A DNA stretch of 64,000 nt, taken from positions 619,001-683,000 of the forward strand of contig NZ_CP031168.1 in NCBI RefSeq assembly GCF_022354825.1, given 5' to 3'. A program made the translations under genes and the position numbers. Each line of letters opens with the position of its first letter. The first letter of the stretch is position 1. Below the pieces are notes generated by a model. It made no database searches, had not been told where the DNA came from, and was given only the letters and a program-made list of their open reading frames with translations. This DNA comes from Paenibacillus sp. H1-7 (GTDB lineage Bacteria > Bacillota > Bacilli > Paenibacillales > NBRC-103111). Of the stretch, positions 53,429-61,748 are shown piece after piece.

Positions 53429-54851
53429 AATCTTGTTGGTCGATGACGAGAGATGGATCGTTGAAAGCTTGAAGGGCACGCTGGATTGGACGGCGGCCGG
53501 GTTTGAGATCGTCGGCATGGCGTATAACGGCATAGAAGCCTGGGAACGAATCAAGGAGCTTCGGCCCGACATAGCATTCATAGATATTCGAATGCCGGGG
53601 ATGAACGGTCTGGAGCTGGTCAAGAAGCTGCAGGAGACAGGCTCCGCCGTCCGCTGCGTGATGGCCAGCGGTTACGCGGAATTCGACTATGCGAAGCAAG
53701 CCTTGCAGTACGGCGCTGCAGGTTATTGCCTGAAGCCTTTCAATAAAGCGGAGATCGAGGAACTATTGGCGCGTCTCCAAGAACAGATTGCTAGGGAGCG
53801 GCGCGTAGTGGAGAGTGAACTGCTGCATCTGTTTCAGGATAGAGAAACCACGCCTGAAGCCTATGCAAGGATGGAGCGGCTGCTGGACAAAATCAATGCT
53901 CCCTGGGACCGGGAAAACGGCGCTTTCGTTGCTGTTGTACAAAGCTCGGATCCGTGTAATCTGTTTGACAGGTGGGCTGCAGTTTCCATCAGGATCGGAC
54001 GCGGTAAGACCGCCTTCCTCCTGTATGGACGACACCACAGAGATGTCATGAACCGATTGGCAGAACCGATACCGGAAGGTGTCCGCGGAATGGGTCTGAC
54101 CCCGATCTTTTATAACATGAATGAGATTCATGAGAAGATAGAGGAGGCGGGTGCGGCATCCTACTTGTACTTCGTTTCGGGCCGTCCGTTCATTGGGGAG
54201 CTGATAGCCGCAGGGGCGGATGATCTCGATGCTGCAGCGCTTCGCATGCTGGAGGAAGGGCTTGAGCGCAAGGATGCGAAATACGTTCACGAGAGCTTCG
54301 CCATCATCGAACGGCACTTCCGGACGGGACGATACGATACCGGTCATGCGTTCCGGTTCTATCATGTGATGCTGTCCAGGATATACAGGATGGCCGATGG
54401 CTTCACCGAGCGATTTCTATTCGGCTTTGACGAATTGACCGCCGCTTTCGATGATGTATTTGCGATGATCCGTTACTTGGAGCAGCTTGCAATGGATAGC
54501 TTCCATTCGGCGGGTATGGGAGATAAGACCGGGGAAGCGACGTTCGACCAAATTTTACAGTATGTTCAAGATCATTTCCGTGAAAATGTGTCCATACAGG
54601 ATATTTCCAGGAAATTTTTTATGCACCCGAACTATGTAAGTCATTTGTTCAAAAAGGAGCTGCAGGTCAATTTTACGAAGTTCGTAACCGATAAACGGAT
54701 GGAGTTTGCTTGTGAGATGCTCAGAAGCACTTCGTTTGCCGTAAGCGACATTGCAGAGAAGTCGGGGTATAACGATTATTTTTATTTTGCCAAAATGTTC
54801 AAACGACATACCGGGGTAACACCCACCGAATACCGTTTACGGGAAAGCTGA
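53421..54851 (+). CDS. YesN-type response regulator with AraC DNA-binding domain (second)
   Basis: A 476-residue regulator. The receiver has Asp8/Asp9, phospho-acceptor Asp55 in DIAFIDIRMPGMNG, and Lys in YCLKPFNKA. A middle region of about 240 residues is unassigned. The C-terminus carries two AraC helix-turn-helix units (VSIQDISRKFFMHPNYVSHLF; VSDIAEKSGYNDYFYFAKMFK; TPTEYR). The start overlaps the kinase gene, so both are made together. A terminator follows before the ABC operon, which it most likely activates. Confidence 0.92.
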   Translation: MYKILLVDDERWIVESLKGTLDWTAAGFEIVGMAYNGIEAWERIKELRPDIAFIDIRMPGMNGLELVKKLQETGSAVRCVMASGYAEFDYAKQALQYGAAGYCLKPFNKAEIEELLARLQEQIARERRVVESELLHLFQDRETTPEAYARMERLLDKINAPWDRENGAFVAVVQSSDPCNLFDRWAAVSIRIGRGKTAFLLYGRHHRDVMNRLAEPIPEGVRGMGLTPIFYNMNEIHEKIEEAGAASYLYFVSGRPFIGELIAAGADDLDAAALRMLEEGLERKDAKYVHESFAIIERHFRTGRYDTGHAFRFYHVMLSRIYRMADGFTERFLFGFDELTAAFDDVFAMIRYLEQLAMDSFHSAGMGDKTGEATFDQILQYVQDHFRENVSIQDISRKFFMHPNYVSHLFKKELQVNFTKFVTDKRMEFACEMLRSTSFAVSDIAEKSGYNDYFYFAKMFKRHTGVTPTEYRLRES

Positions 54852-54915
54852 CACACTGTCGGGATACGGCTCACGTCCTAATAGGATCGATCCAAAGCCG
54901 CCGACCTGGTGCTTG

Positions 54916-54967
54916 ACGCCCGCCGGAACCGCCGAGCCCTCGGTCGATCCGGCGGGCGTATTGTTTT
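54916..54967 (+). terminator. Intrinsic terminator after the second response regulator
   Basis: ACGCCCGCCGG (54916-54926) and CCGGCGGGCGT (54949-54959) pair perfectly, followed by ATTGTTTT. Confidence 0.85.
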
Positions 54968-55112
54968 GCTGCCGGAAAAAGTGAAAGGACCTATACAATA
55001 GCTGAGAAAAATACATACGGATGCTGAGAAATGTTTATATGGCGGAATTAAGCCCTCGATTAAACTGAAATGGAGCTGGAGAAAGCGGTTTGTCAGATGA
55101 GGGGGATTCCGA

Positions 55113-56045
55113 TTGAACACGCAAGCTGCACAAAAAGCGTTATGGCGGCGAATGGCAGAGTACAAATATTTTTATCTGCTTGTCATTCCGCTACTGGTGT
55201 ATTACATCGTATTTGAGTACGTTCCGCTGTATGGCTTGATACTGGCGTTCAAGGAATTCAACTTCGCCAAAGGCATATGGGGGAGCGATTGGGTCGGCCT
55301 GGCCAATTTTGAAGAAATATTCATGCTGGACGACTTCTGGATTGCTTTCCGCAATACGATCATCATCGCCGTTGGAAGACTTATCTTCGAGTTTCCCGTT
55401 CCTATAGTGGTGGCGCTATTATTGAACGAGGTCCGGAAAGCCGGGTTGAAGAAATTTTATCAAGTGGTCTACACATTCCCGCACTTTTTATCCTGGATTA
55501 TTATTAGCGGCATTTTGGTCAATTTTCTGGGTAATTTCGGTGTACTGAATCAGCTGCTGGAGTTATTTGGGATGGATAAGGTCAGCCTGCTCGTCGATCC
55601 GGAGAGCTTTCGCGGACTCATCTTTAGCAGCAGCTTGTGGAAGGACATGGGCTGGGGGACGATTATTTACTTAGCAGCCATTGCGGGTATCAATCCATCC
55701 CTGTACGAAGCGGCCAGCATCGACGGAGCCAGCCGGTTTCAGCAAATGCTGCACATCACGTGGCCTTCGCTAAAAAGCACGGTTATGATTTTGTTCATCC
55801 TCAACATCGGCGGAATGATGAGCTCCGGAGGCGGCGGCTTTGACCAAATCTTCAATCTATACAATCCTGCCGTTTACGAGAAGGCCGATATCTTGGATAC
55901 GTACGTTTACAGGAGAACCTTTTCCGTAGGGTTAAGCTACGGGACGTCAACCGCCGTAGGATTGTTCAAATCGGTCATTAACTTCATGCTGCTGGTCGGC
56001 GCGAATCGGATGGCCAAGCGGCTGGGACAGGAGGGGATTTATTGA
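55113..56045 (+). CDS. Lpl-type sugar ABC transporter permease (LplB family)
   Basis: A 310-residue six-helix permease starting at TTG 55113 behind GAGGGGG. First membrane segment YFYLLVIPLLVYYIVF, the family motif EYVPLYGLILAFKEFN, and the coupling loop EAASIDGASRFQQMLHITWPSL. LplB/YtcP-type permeases serve oligosaccharides or sugar acids such as polygalacturonide fragments, but each cluster differs. It overlaps the next permease by one base (TGATG). Confidence 0.92.
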   Translation: MNTQAAQKALWRRMAEYKYFYLLVIPLLVYYIVFEYVPLYGLILAFKEFNFAKGIWGSDWVGLANFEEIFMLDDFWIAFRNTIIIAVGRLIFEFPVPIVVALLLNEVRKAGLKKFYQVVYTFPHFLSWIIISGILVNFLGNFGVLNQLLELFGMDKVSLLVDPESFRGLIFSSSLWKDMGWGTIIYLAAIAGINPSLYEAASIDGASRFQQMLHITWPSLKSTVMILFILNIGGMMSSGGGGFDQIFNLYNPAVYEKADILDTYVYRRTFSVGLSYGTSTAVGLFKSVINFMLLVGANRMAKRLGQEGIY

Positions 56046-56920
56046 TGACCCGCAGGAATACGTGGGCTGACTATGCCATCCATATGCTATTGATGCTTAT
56101 TGCCTTGATTACGATATTGCCCTTTTATAATGTGTTCATTACTTCGTTCGCGGATCCGGCGGAAATGATGAAGCAGCGCTTCTATTTGATTCCAACCAGC
56201 TTCGATCTGGCTTCTTACAAGATTTTACTGGAAGGCAGCTATGTCGGAAAAGCCGTGGTCAATTCTCTTATCGTAACGCTGGTCGGAACCGCAGTCAACA
56301 TTCTGGTGACCACTTGCGGCGCCTATGCTTTATCCAAAAAAGGAATGCCGGGACGGACCTTCATGATGGGAGGGATCGTGTTCACGATGCTGTTCAGCGG
56401 AGGGCTGATTCCATACTACTTAACGATCAAAAACCTGCATTTGATCAACAGCTACGCCGTAATGTTTCTTCCAATGACCGTCAGTACCTTCTTTCTTATC
56501 GTCATGATCAATCAGTTTCGAATGGTGCCGCCAAGTTTGGAGGAATCCGCCAAAATCGACGGCGCCAACGATATTTACATCCTGTTTCGCATCGTGATTC
56601 CGATCTCCAAGCCGACGATAGCGGCCATTACGCTGTTTTATGCGGTGGCCCGATGGAATGAGTGGTACCACGCCATGCTGTTCGTCAATGATCCGAAGAT
56701 GCATCCGATGCAGCTGTTTTTGCGCAATATGCTGGCCGATGTTACGAAGATGTCAAGAGACGATATGGGAGCGTCCATGGTGGCTCAATTGCGGGAGACG
56801 TACCCGGACGGACTGAAGATGGCCAGTGTCGTTATCACAATGGTGCCTATCATGCTTATTTACCCTTACCTGCAAAAATATTTTTCCGCCGGCGTCACGC
56901 TCGGTGCCGTTAAGGAATGA
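56045..56920 (+). CDS. Lpl-type sugar ABC transporter permease (LplC family)
   Basis: A 291-residue permease. ATG 56045 follows AGGAGGGG at eight bases; a TTG three bases earlier is in frame but less likely. First membrane segment HMLLMLIALITILPFYNVFITSF, coupling loop EESAKIDGANDIYILFRIVIPISKP, and the ending YFSAGVTLGAVKE, standard for the family. Partner of the preceding permease; the ATPase is not encoded here and is presumably shared. Confidence 0.92.
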   Translation: MTRRNTWADYAIHMLLMLIALITILPFYNVFITSFADPAEMMKQRFYLIPTSFDLASYKILLEGSYVGKAVVNSLIVTLVGTAVNILVTTCGAYALSKKGMPGRTFMMGGIVFTMLFSGGLIPYYLTIKNLHLINSYAVMFLPMTVSTFFLIVMINQFRMVPPSLEESAKIDGANDIYILFRIVIPISKPTIAAITLFYAVARWNEWYHAMLFVNDPKMHPMQLFLRNMLADVTKMSRDDMGASMVAQLRETYPDGLKMASVVITMVPIMLIYPYLQKYFSAGVTLGAVKE

Positions 56921-56937
56921 CCAGCGGTTTTCAGTAC

Positions 56938-56964
56938 TTGGCAATACAGGCTTAACGATACAAT
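56938..56964 (+). promoter_or_regulatory. Possible internal promoter before the binding-protein gene
   Basis: TTGGCA (56938-56943) and TACAAT (56959-56964) are 15 bases apart, shorter than ideal. Extra expression of the binding protein from such a site is common, but this one is tentative. Confidence 0.25.
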
Positions 56965-56994
56965 AACCATACTAATTTTGGGAGGATGACCATC

Positions 56995-58623
56995 ATGAAC
57001 GGTAAACGTTTTGGTGCGGCGGCATTGACGCTGGCCCTGTCCCTTTCGGCTCTCGCCGGATGCAGCGACAGTACGGGGAAGACACCGGAAGCGGGAAAGG
57101 CAGGACAGGGAGAGAAGGCAACCGGGGAGAAAAAGCTTGATATTTCCGTATCGTTCTACAACATCGGCAAGGCGTTCCCGAATCGGGCAGAGGATGAATA
57201 CTTAAAAAAGATGGAGAAGCAGTTCAATGTGAATTTCGTAGACAAGGTCATCAGCTATAACGATTACAAGGAAAAGTATCAGCTGTGGAGCGCCTCCGGG
57301 GAATTGCCCGACGTGTTCAGCCACGACATTATCAACACCGACACGTACTATTCCTGGATCAAGCAGGGCATAATCCGTCCGCTGCCGGACGATTTGAGCA
57401 AATATCCGAATGTGCAGCGGGTTCTGAGCCTCGATGATATTAAAGGGCTTAAAGTGGATGGGAAGTTTTACATGATTCCGAGGCAGACGTACCAGGATTA
57501 CGATACGTGGGCGGTAGAGCGCGCCTTGATTGTACGCAAAGATTGGATGGAGAAGCTGAAGCTGAAAACGCCGGTCACCTACGATGATTACCTGAACATG
57601 CTGAAGGCGTTCGCTCAGAACGATCCGGACGGCAACGGCAAAAAGGATACGGTAGGCGTAACGTTCCGTTCGAGCACAATGCTTCTTCCTCTAGCTACAG
57701 GGACGTTTCCTAACGTGAACAACGCCTCCTGGGTAAAGGAGAACGGCAAATATATCCCTTATTTTGCTTCCGACAAAATGAAAGAGGTCGTGAAGCAAAT
57801 GCGGCAATTGTTCACCGAAGGGGCGATTGACCCGGATTTCGCAATCATGAAGACGAACGACGGGATCGAGAAATTCGGACAGGGCAAAGTAGGCGCAATA
57901 TCGATGCAGGCTACGCCGAATGGACTTCAGAAGCTGGACGCGGCATGGAAAAAGTACAATAAAGACGTGCCGTTCGAGGATGTCGCAGCCATTCTTCCCG
58001 TTTCATGGGCGGCGGCAGACGGCACGGAGTACCGGCATACGAACGTGACGTTCTGGTCGGAAAGCTATTTCAGCTCCAAAGTGGATGATGAGAAGATGGA
58101 CCGGATACTCCGCATGTACGATTTCTTGCTGTCCAAGGAGCACGAGATAGAAACCCAATACGGAATCGAAGGGAAGGATTATAAGAAGGAAGGCGATAAG
58201 CTTGTCATTACAAGAGAGAAAGATAACAATGGCGAATATAAAAGCTTGGGAGCGATGTACCCGTCCTATAACCTGTTCGGAGCTTTGGCCGCCTGGAACC
58301 AGCAGCTTGAATTTGTAGAAAATGAAGTGAATAACATTCAATTTACTCCAAAGCTGGCCAAAATGTCCCGTGATACGCTGAAGCAAAGGATTGCCAATGC
58401 CAAGCCTGTTCCGACGAACTTTCAGGTCGAGCTGCTCTACACGCCGGGCAAATCAAAGCTCAGCGCCATTAATCCTGTTGAAGACATAACGAAGCTGATC
58501 CTGGCTAAAGACGATCCGGTTGCTATGTGGGAGAGCACATTGAAGAGCTATGAGAATAAAGGGCTCCAGCAGGCAATTAAAGAAGTGAACGAAGCGGTTC
58601 AAAAGCAAGGCTTGGACAAGTGA
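56995..58623 (+). CDS. Lpl-type sugar ABC transporter substrate-binding lipoprotein (LplA family)
   Basis: A 542-residue binding protein. Lipobox LAGC follows a signal sequence; the Cys is at about residue 22. ATG 56995 is nine bases after GGGAGG; ATG 56986 overlaps that site. Landmarks are ISVSFYNIGKAFP, PDVFSHDIINTDTYYSWIKQG, RKDWMEKLKLKTPVTYDDYL, and NDPDGNGKKDT, a calcium-loop-like stretch common in this family. Members bind oligosaccharides; the ligand is not evident. Confidence 0.9.
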   Translation: MNGKRFGAAALTLALSLSALAGCSDSTGKTPEAGKAGQGEKATGEKKLDISVSFYNIGKAFPNRAEDEYLKKMEKQFNVNFVDKVISYNDYKEKYQLWSASGELPDVFSHDIINTDTYYSWIKQGIIRPLPDDLSKYPNVQRVLSLDDIKGLKVDGKFYMIPRQTYQDYDTWAVERALIVRKDWMEKLKLKTPVTYDDYLNMLKAFAQNDPDGNGKKDTVGVTFRSSTMLLPLATGTFPNVNNASWVKENGKYIPYFASDKMKEVVKQMRQLFTEGAIDPDFAIMKTNDGIEKFGQGKVGAISMQATPNGLQKLDAAWKKYNKDVPFEDVAAILPVSWAAADGTEYRHTNVTFWSESYFSSKVDDEKMDRILRMYDFLLSKEHEIETQYGIEGKDYKKEGDKLVITREKDNNGEYKSLGAMYPSYNLFGALAAWNQQLEFVENEVNNIQFTPKLAKMSRDTLKQRIANAKPVPTNFQVELLYTPGKSKLSAINPVEDITKLILAKDDPVAMWESTLKSYENKGLQQAIKEVNEAVQKQGLDK

Positions 58624-58688
58624 CCGGATTTGGCTGATTTAGACGAGAGTAACAGGAATTTATTGGTAAGGGAAAGGCGGGGATCCAA

Positions 58689-59576
58689 GTGAAAGATTTC
58701 TATATAGCAGGTACGGATCAGGCGTACCACCGGATTGTGGTGCTCGATCCGGAGGTGGAGGATTGGAGCGCCGGGCGTGCTGTCGTGTGGACATGGTCCG
58801 CCGATACGTCCGACGGCTTCGAAGACCTTGTCTCAGCGTGGGGACTTCCAACCGATGCTAAGGTGAGACATAACCCCGTATGGGGCGGGAAGTGGATGGT
58901 GGTTACGGACTCCAAAGGCTTGGCGGCTATCCTTCCTTACCCTGCCGGCGACCGAAAGCAGTGGGGCTTGAACGTCGGCGGCAACCCTCACTCGGCCGAG
59001 CTGCTGCCGAACGGCAACATTGCCGTAGCGGCCAGTACGGGCGGATGGGTACGAGTCTATACTTCCTCGCAGGGGCCTTCATCCGACGCTTATGCGGAAT
59101 ACAGGTTCCCGGGAGCGCACGGTGTTCATTGGGATGCTGATCGTCAAGTGCTCTGGGCGTTAGGCGACGATGAATTGGTTGCTCTCAAGTTGGAGGGAGA
59201 AGCCGATGCTCCCGTTATTCGCGAGGTTCACAAGACAGCGCTGCCGACCCGGTACGGCCACGACCTTCAGCCGGTTTACCGGAACGACGACCGTTTGTGG
59301 ATCAGCACAGGCACTCATGTGTATCAGTATGTGAAGTCGACCGATACGTTCGACTCGGCTTATGCGGGAGGTCAGGCTTTTAGCCGCCCCGGAGTTAAGA
59401 GCGTGGGCGATCAGCCCTCTGGCCGAGTGGTAAGAACAGTACCGAAGGAAGGCAGCTTGTATGAATGGACGACCGATACGATAGATTTTTCTATGCCGTT
59501 TGGGCTGGATGAAGCACGGGTTTGTAAGGGAGCCGCGCTGTATAAAGCTCGAATTTTGCTACAGGAGCAAGAGTAA
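58689..59576 (+). CDS. Uncharacterised beta-propeller-like protein, cytoplasmic paralogue
   Basis: A 295-residue protein without a signal peptide, starting at GTG 58689 behind GGCGGGG. The sequence is short strand repeats (FYIAGTDQAYHRIVVLDP, WMVVTDSKGLAAILPYP, VAVAASTGGWVRVYTSS-like, QVLWALGDDELVALKL), like the blades of a propeller. It shares with the product of 60512-61609 the segments NVGGNPH, AAStGGWVRVYTSSQ, AHGV and GHDxQPVY. The conserved His residues suggest a metal or catalytic site. I believe it belongs to the family catalogued as DUF6528 (number from memory). Function unknown. Confidence 0.82.
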   Translation: MKDFYIAGTDQAYHRIVVLDPEVEDWSAGRAVVWTWSADTSDGFEDLVSAWGLPTDAKVRHNPVWGGKWMVVTDSKGLAAILPYPAGDRKQWGLNVGGNPHSAELLPNGNIAVAASTGGWVRVYTSSQGPSSDAYAEYRFPGAHGVHWDADRQVLWALGDDELVALKLEGEADAPVIREVHKTALPTRYGHDLQPVYRNDDRLWISTGTHVYQYVKSTDTFDSAYAGGQAFSRPGVKSVGDQPSGRVVRTVPKEGSLYEWTTDTIDFSMPFGLDEARVCKGAALYKARILLQEQE

Positions 59577-59615
59577 GAGGTACGCCTACGTACCCCTACA
59601 GGAGGGACGATCATA

Positions 59616-60470
59616 ATGGAGCAAAAAGAAAAATCGCCAAAGAGGACGGATCCTGCCGATTGGGAGATAGGAACGTCGCTTTCCCTGGAGGCATGGAAGA
59701 ACGCCCGATTCGATATCGAGGATGTGGGACGGGCGGGCATCCGTTACATAGAGCTTGCCTGGCGCAACGACACCTTCGATATGCTGGATCCCTATAACGA
59801 GGAGCTATGCGCTTCATGGGTCCGACGGACTCGTGATCTTGGGATGGACGTTTGGACGATGCATTTGCCGTACGGACCGATGTGGGATGTATCCTTAACG
59901 GATTCCTTGCAGAGCGGCGAAGCCGTACAGAGGCACCTGGCGCTGCTGCAGCTGGCGAATAGGTGGAACATTCGTACGGCCGTCATTCATCCGAGCTGGG
60001 AGCCGATCCCGGCCGAGGAGCGGTCCGCCCGGCTGGATGCGTGCAAGCGAAATCTGCCGGTGCTTGCCGATGCGGCCGAACGGCTTGGTGTTCGTTTGGC
60101 CGTCGAATGCTTGCCGCGCACCTGCCTTGGCAATACGAGCTTGGAGATGAGCAGCATTATGGAGTCGGACGAGAGACTGGGCGTCTGCTGTGATGTGAAT
60201 CATTTGCTGCAGGAGCGTTCCGAGCAATTTATACGGGAGCTTGGCTCACGAATTATTACCGTTCATATGTCCGATTATGACGGGTTGGATGAGAAGCATT
60301 GGATGCCGGGTAAGGGCATCGTTCACTGGAATGAGGTTATCGGGACTCTGGCGGCTCATGGTTATCAAGGTCCTTTCATGTTCGAGGTGCGGGAGCCTGT
60401 CCCATCTGAATTAACGGCTTGCTGGAATCGTCTTTTGGCCGATTACAGGCAATCGCTGCATCATGGTTAA
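59616..60470 (+). CDS. Sugar phosphate isomerase/epimerase family protein (AP_endonuc_2 TIM barrel)
   Basis: A 284-residue xylose-isomerase-like barrel. Metal ligands of the family are visible: Glu164 in VECLPR, Asp193 and His196 in CCDVNHL, His217 in VHMSDYD, and Glu in FEVRE at about 256. GGAGGGACG precedes the ATG. It lies between the two propeller-like paralogues, 39 bases after the first, in the Lpl-type operon. Members isomerise or epimerise ketoses or act as dehydratases; the substrate is open. Confidence 0.88.
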   Translation: MEQKEKSPKRTDPADWEIGTSLSLEAWKNARFDIEDVGRAGIRYIELAWRNDTFDMLDPYNEELCASWVRRTRDLGMDVWTMHLPYGPMWDVSLTDSLQSGEAVQRHLALLQLANRWNIRTAVIHPSWEPIPAEERSARLDACKRNLPVLADAAERLGVRLAVECLPRTCLGNTSLEMSSIMESDERLGVCCDVNHLLQERSEQFIRELGSRIITVHMSDYDGLDEKHWMPGKGIVHWNEVIGTLAAHGYQGPFMFEVREPVPSELTACWNRLLADYRQSLHHG

Positions 60471-60511
60471 CAAAATCACTTTATGAATTGAATCATGGCG
60501 GGAGGGCTATT

Positions 60512-61609
60512 ATGAAGAATAAGATCGTCAACAAGGCTGTTGTTTTCTTGCAGAGAGTGTTCCCGGCAATGCGTCAACATGCTTCGGATCAGCCGGATCC
60601 GGCGAGAGCATGGCGGACCAAGCGATTCATTCTGCTTGGCGTGCTCCTTGCAGCCTTTTCCTTGTTAGGTATAGCGGGATGGTCGCACGTGTCGGCGTTG
60701 AATGCGGCTCCGAACGATTACGATATCGCCGTAAGCGATCAGGCCTCCAAGAAGATTTTAGTGATGGACCCTGCGGCCAGCGATTGGAACAGTCCGAGTG
60801 CCGTCAAATGGTCTTGGGCTCCGTCCGGCACGAACGGGTTCGCGGAGTTCACGTCTTTCTGGGGGCTCCCTACCGAAGCAAGGGTGCGGGATAGCCAGTT
60901 TTTCGGCGGTAAGGTTATGCTGGTGACCGATTCCAGAGGCTTAGCGGCAGTCATCCCTTACCCCGCGGGAAATTTCAAATATTGGGCCGCCAACGTCGGC
61001 GGGAATCCGCATGCTGCGGAGATGCTGCCTAACGGGAACATCGCAGTTGCCGCAAGTACAGGGGGATGGGTCAGGGTATATACCTCGTCCCAGAGCTGTC
61101 ATTCGGAGGTCTATGCCGAATACAAGCTTACGAGCGCCCACGGCGTTCTATGGGACCCGGAGAAGGAAATCCTATGGACTCTCGGCAACAGTGCCATAGT
61201 CGGCTTGAAGGTAGGGGGAACCGCAGCTGCGCCTACCTTGCAAGAGCATGTCCGGCTGAATGTGACGAGCTTGAACGGACACGATATTCAACCGGTTTAC
61301 GGAGATAACGATCGGCTCTGGGTTGCATCGGGAGGCAAGGTGTACCAGTATGTGAAGTCAACGAACTCGCTGGATTTAACCTATTCGGGAGCGGGCAGCA
61401 TCAGCCGCGTCGGCGTCAAGGCGGTTGGCAATCAGCTGTCGGGCCAAGTCGTCGAAACCGTTACGGATACGGCAAAAACTCCGAAGGGCGGTTGCACTTT
61501 AAACACTTGGTGCACCGACTCGGTAGATATGTTTATGCCTGATGCGATAAAGACCCGGACCGGTGCGGCCTTCTATAAGGCAAGAATAATGAATCCGAAT
61601 TATCAGTAA
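60512..61609 (+). CDS. Uncharacterised beta-propeller-like protein, membrane-anchored or exported paralogue
   Basis: A 365-residue protein; ATG 60512 follows GGGAGGG. Residues 1-38 are basic (one run is RAWRTKRF), then one membrane segment at about 39-58 (ILLGVLLAAFSLLGIAGWS) and a mature domain matching 58689-59576 over its whole length, with the shared NVGGNPHAAE, STGGWVRVYTSSQ, SAHGVLWD and GHDIQPVY. So the two paralogues probably sit on opposite sides of the membrane. A CTLNTWCTDS pair near the C-terminus could form a disulfide in the exported form. Confidence 0.82.
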   Translation: MKNKIVNKAVVFLQRVFPAMRQHASDQPDPARAWRTKRFILLGVLLAAFSLLGIAGWSHVSALNAAPNDYDIAVSDQASKKILVMDPAASDWNSPSAVKWSWAPSGTNGFAEFTSFWGLPTEARVRDSQFFGGKVMLVTDSRGLAAVIPYPAGNFKYWAANVGGNPHAAEMLPNGNIAVAASTGGWVRVYTSSQSCHSEVYAEYKLTSAHGVLWDPEKEILWTLGNSAIVGLKVGGTAAAPTLQEHVRLNVTSLNGHDIQPVYGDNDRLWVASGGKVYQYVKSTNSLDLTYSGAGSISRVGVKAVGNQLSGQVVETVTDTAKTPKGGCTLNTWCTDSVDMFMPDAIKTRTGAAFYKARIMNPNYQ

Positions 61610-61637
61610 GATGGTCTGGCGCCGCAATAGAATTATG

Positions 61638-61710
61638 AAAAAAAGCCCTGAACTTGCTTCCCTCGAACGAATTGCTGTTCGATTCGAGGAAGGCTGGAAT
61701 TCGGGGCTTT
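61638..61710 (-). terminator. Intrinsic terminator of the P-type ATPase gene (and perhaps the Lpl operon)
   Basis: Long hairpin: AAAGCCC with GGGGCTTT at the ends, and TTCC.TCGAA / TTCGAGGAA pairing inside. Seven A at 61638-61644 become the T-tract on the minus strand. On the plus strand the T-tract is short, so it may work in both directions but better on the minus strand. Confidence 0.75.
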
Positions 61711-61748
61711 CTGTCATCAGTTATTAATGAAAGGAATATTTATTGAAG

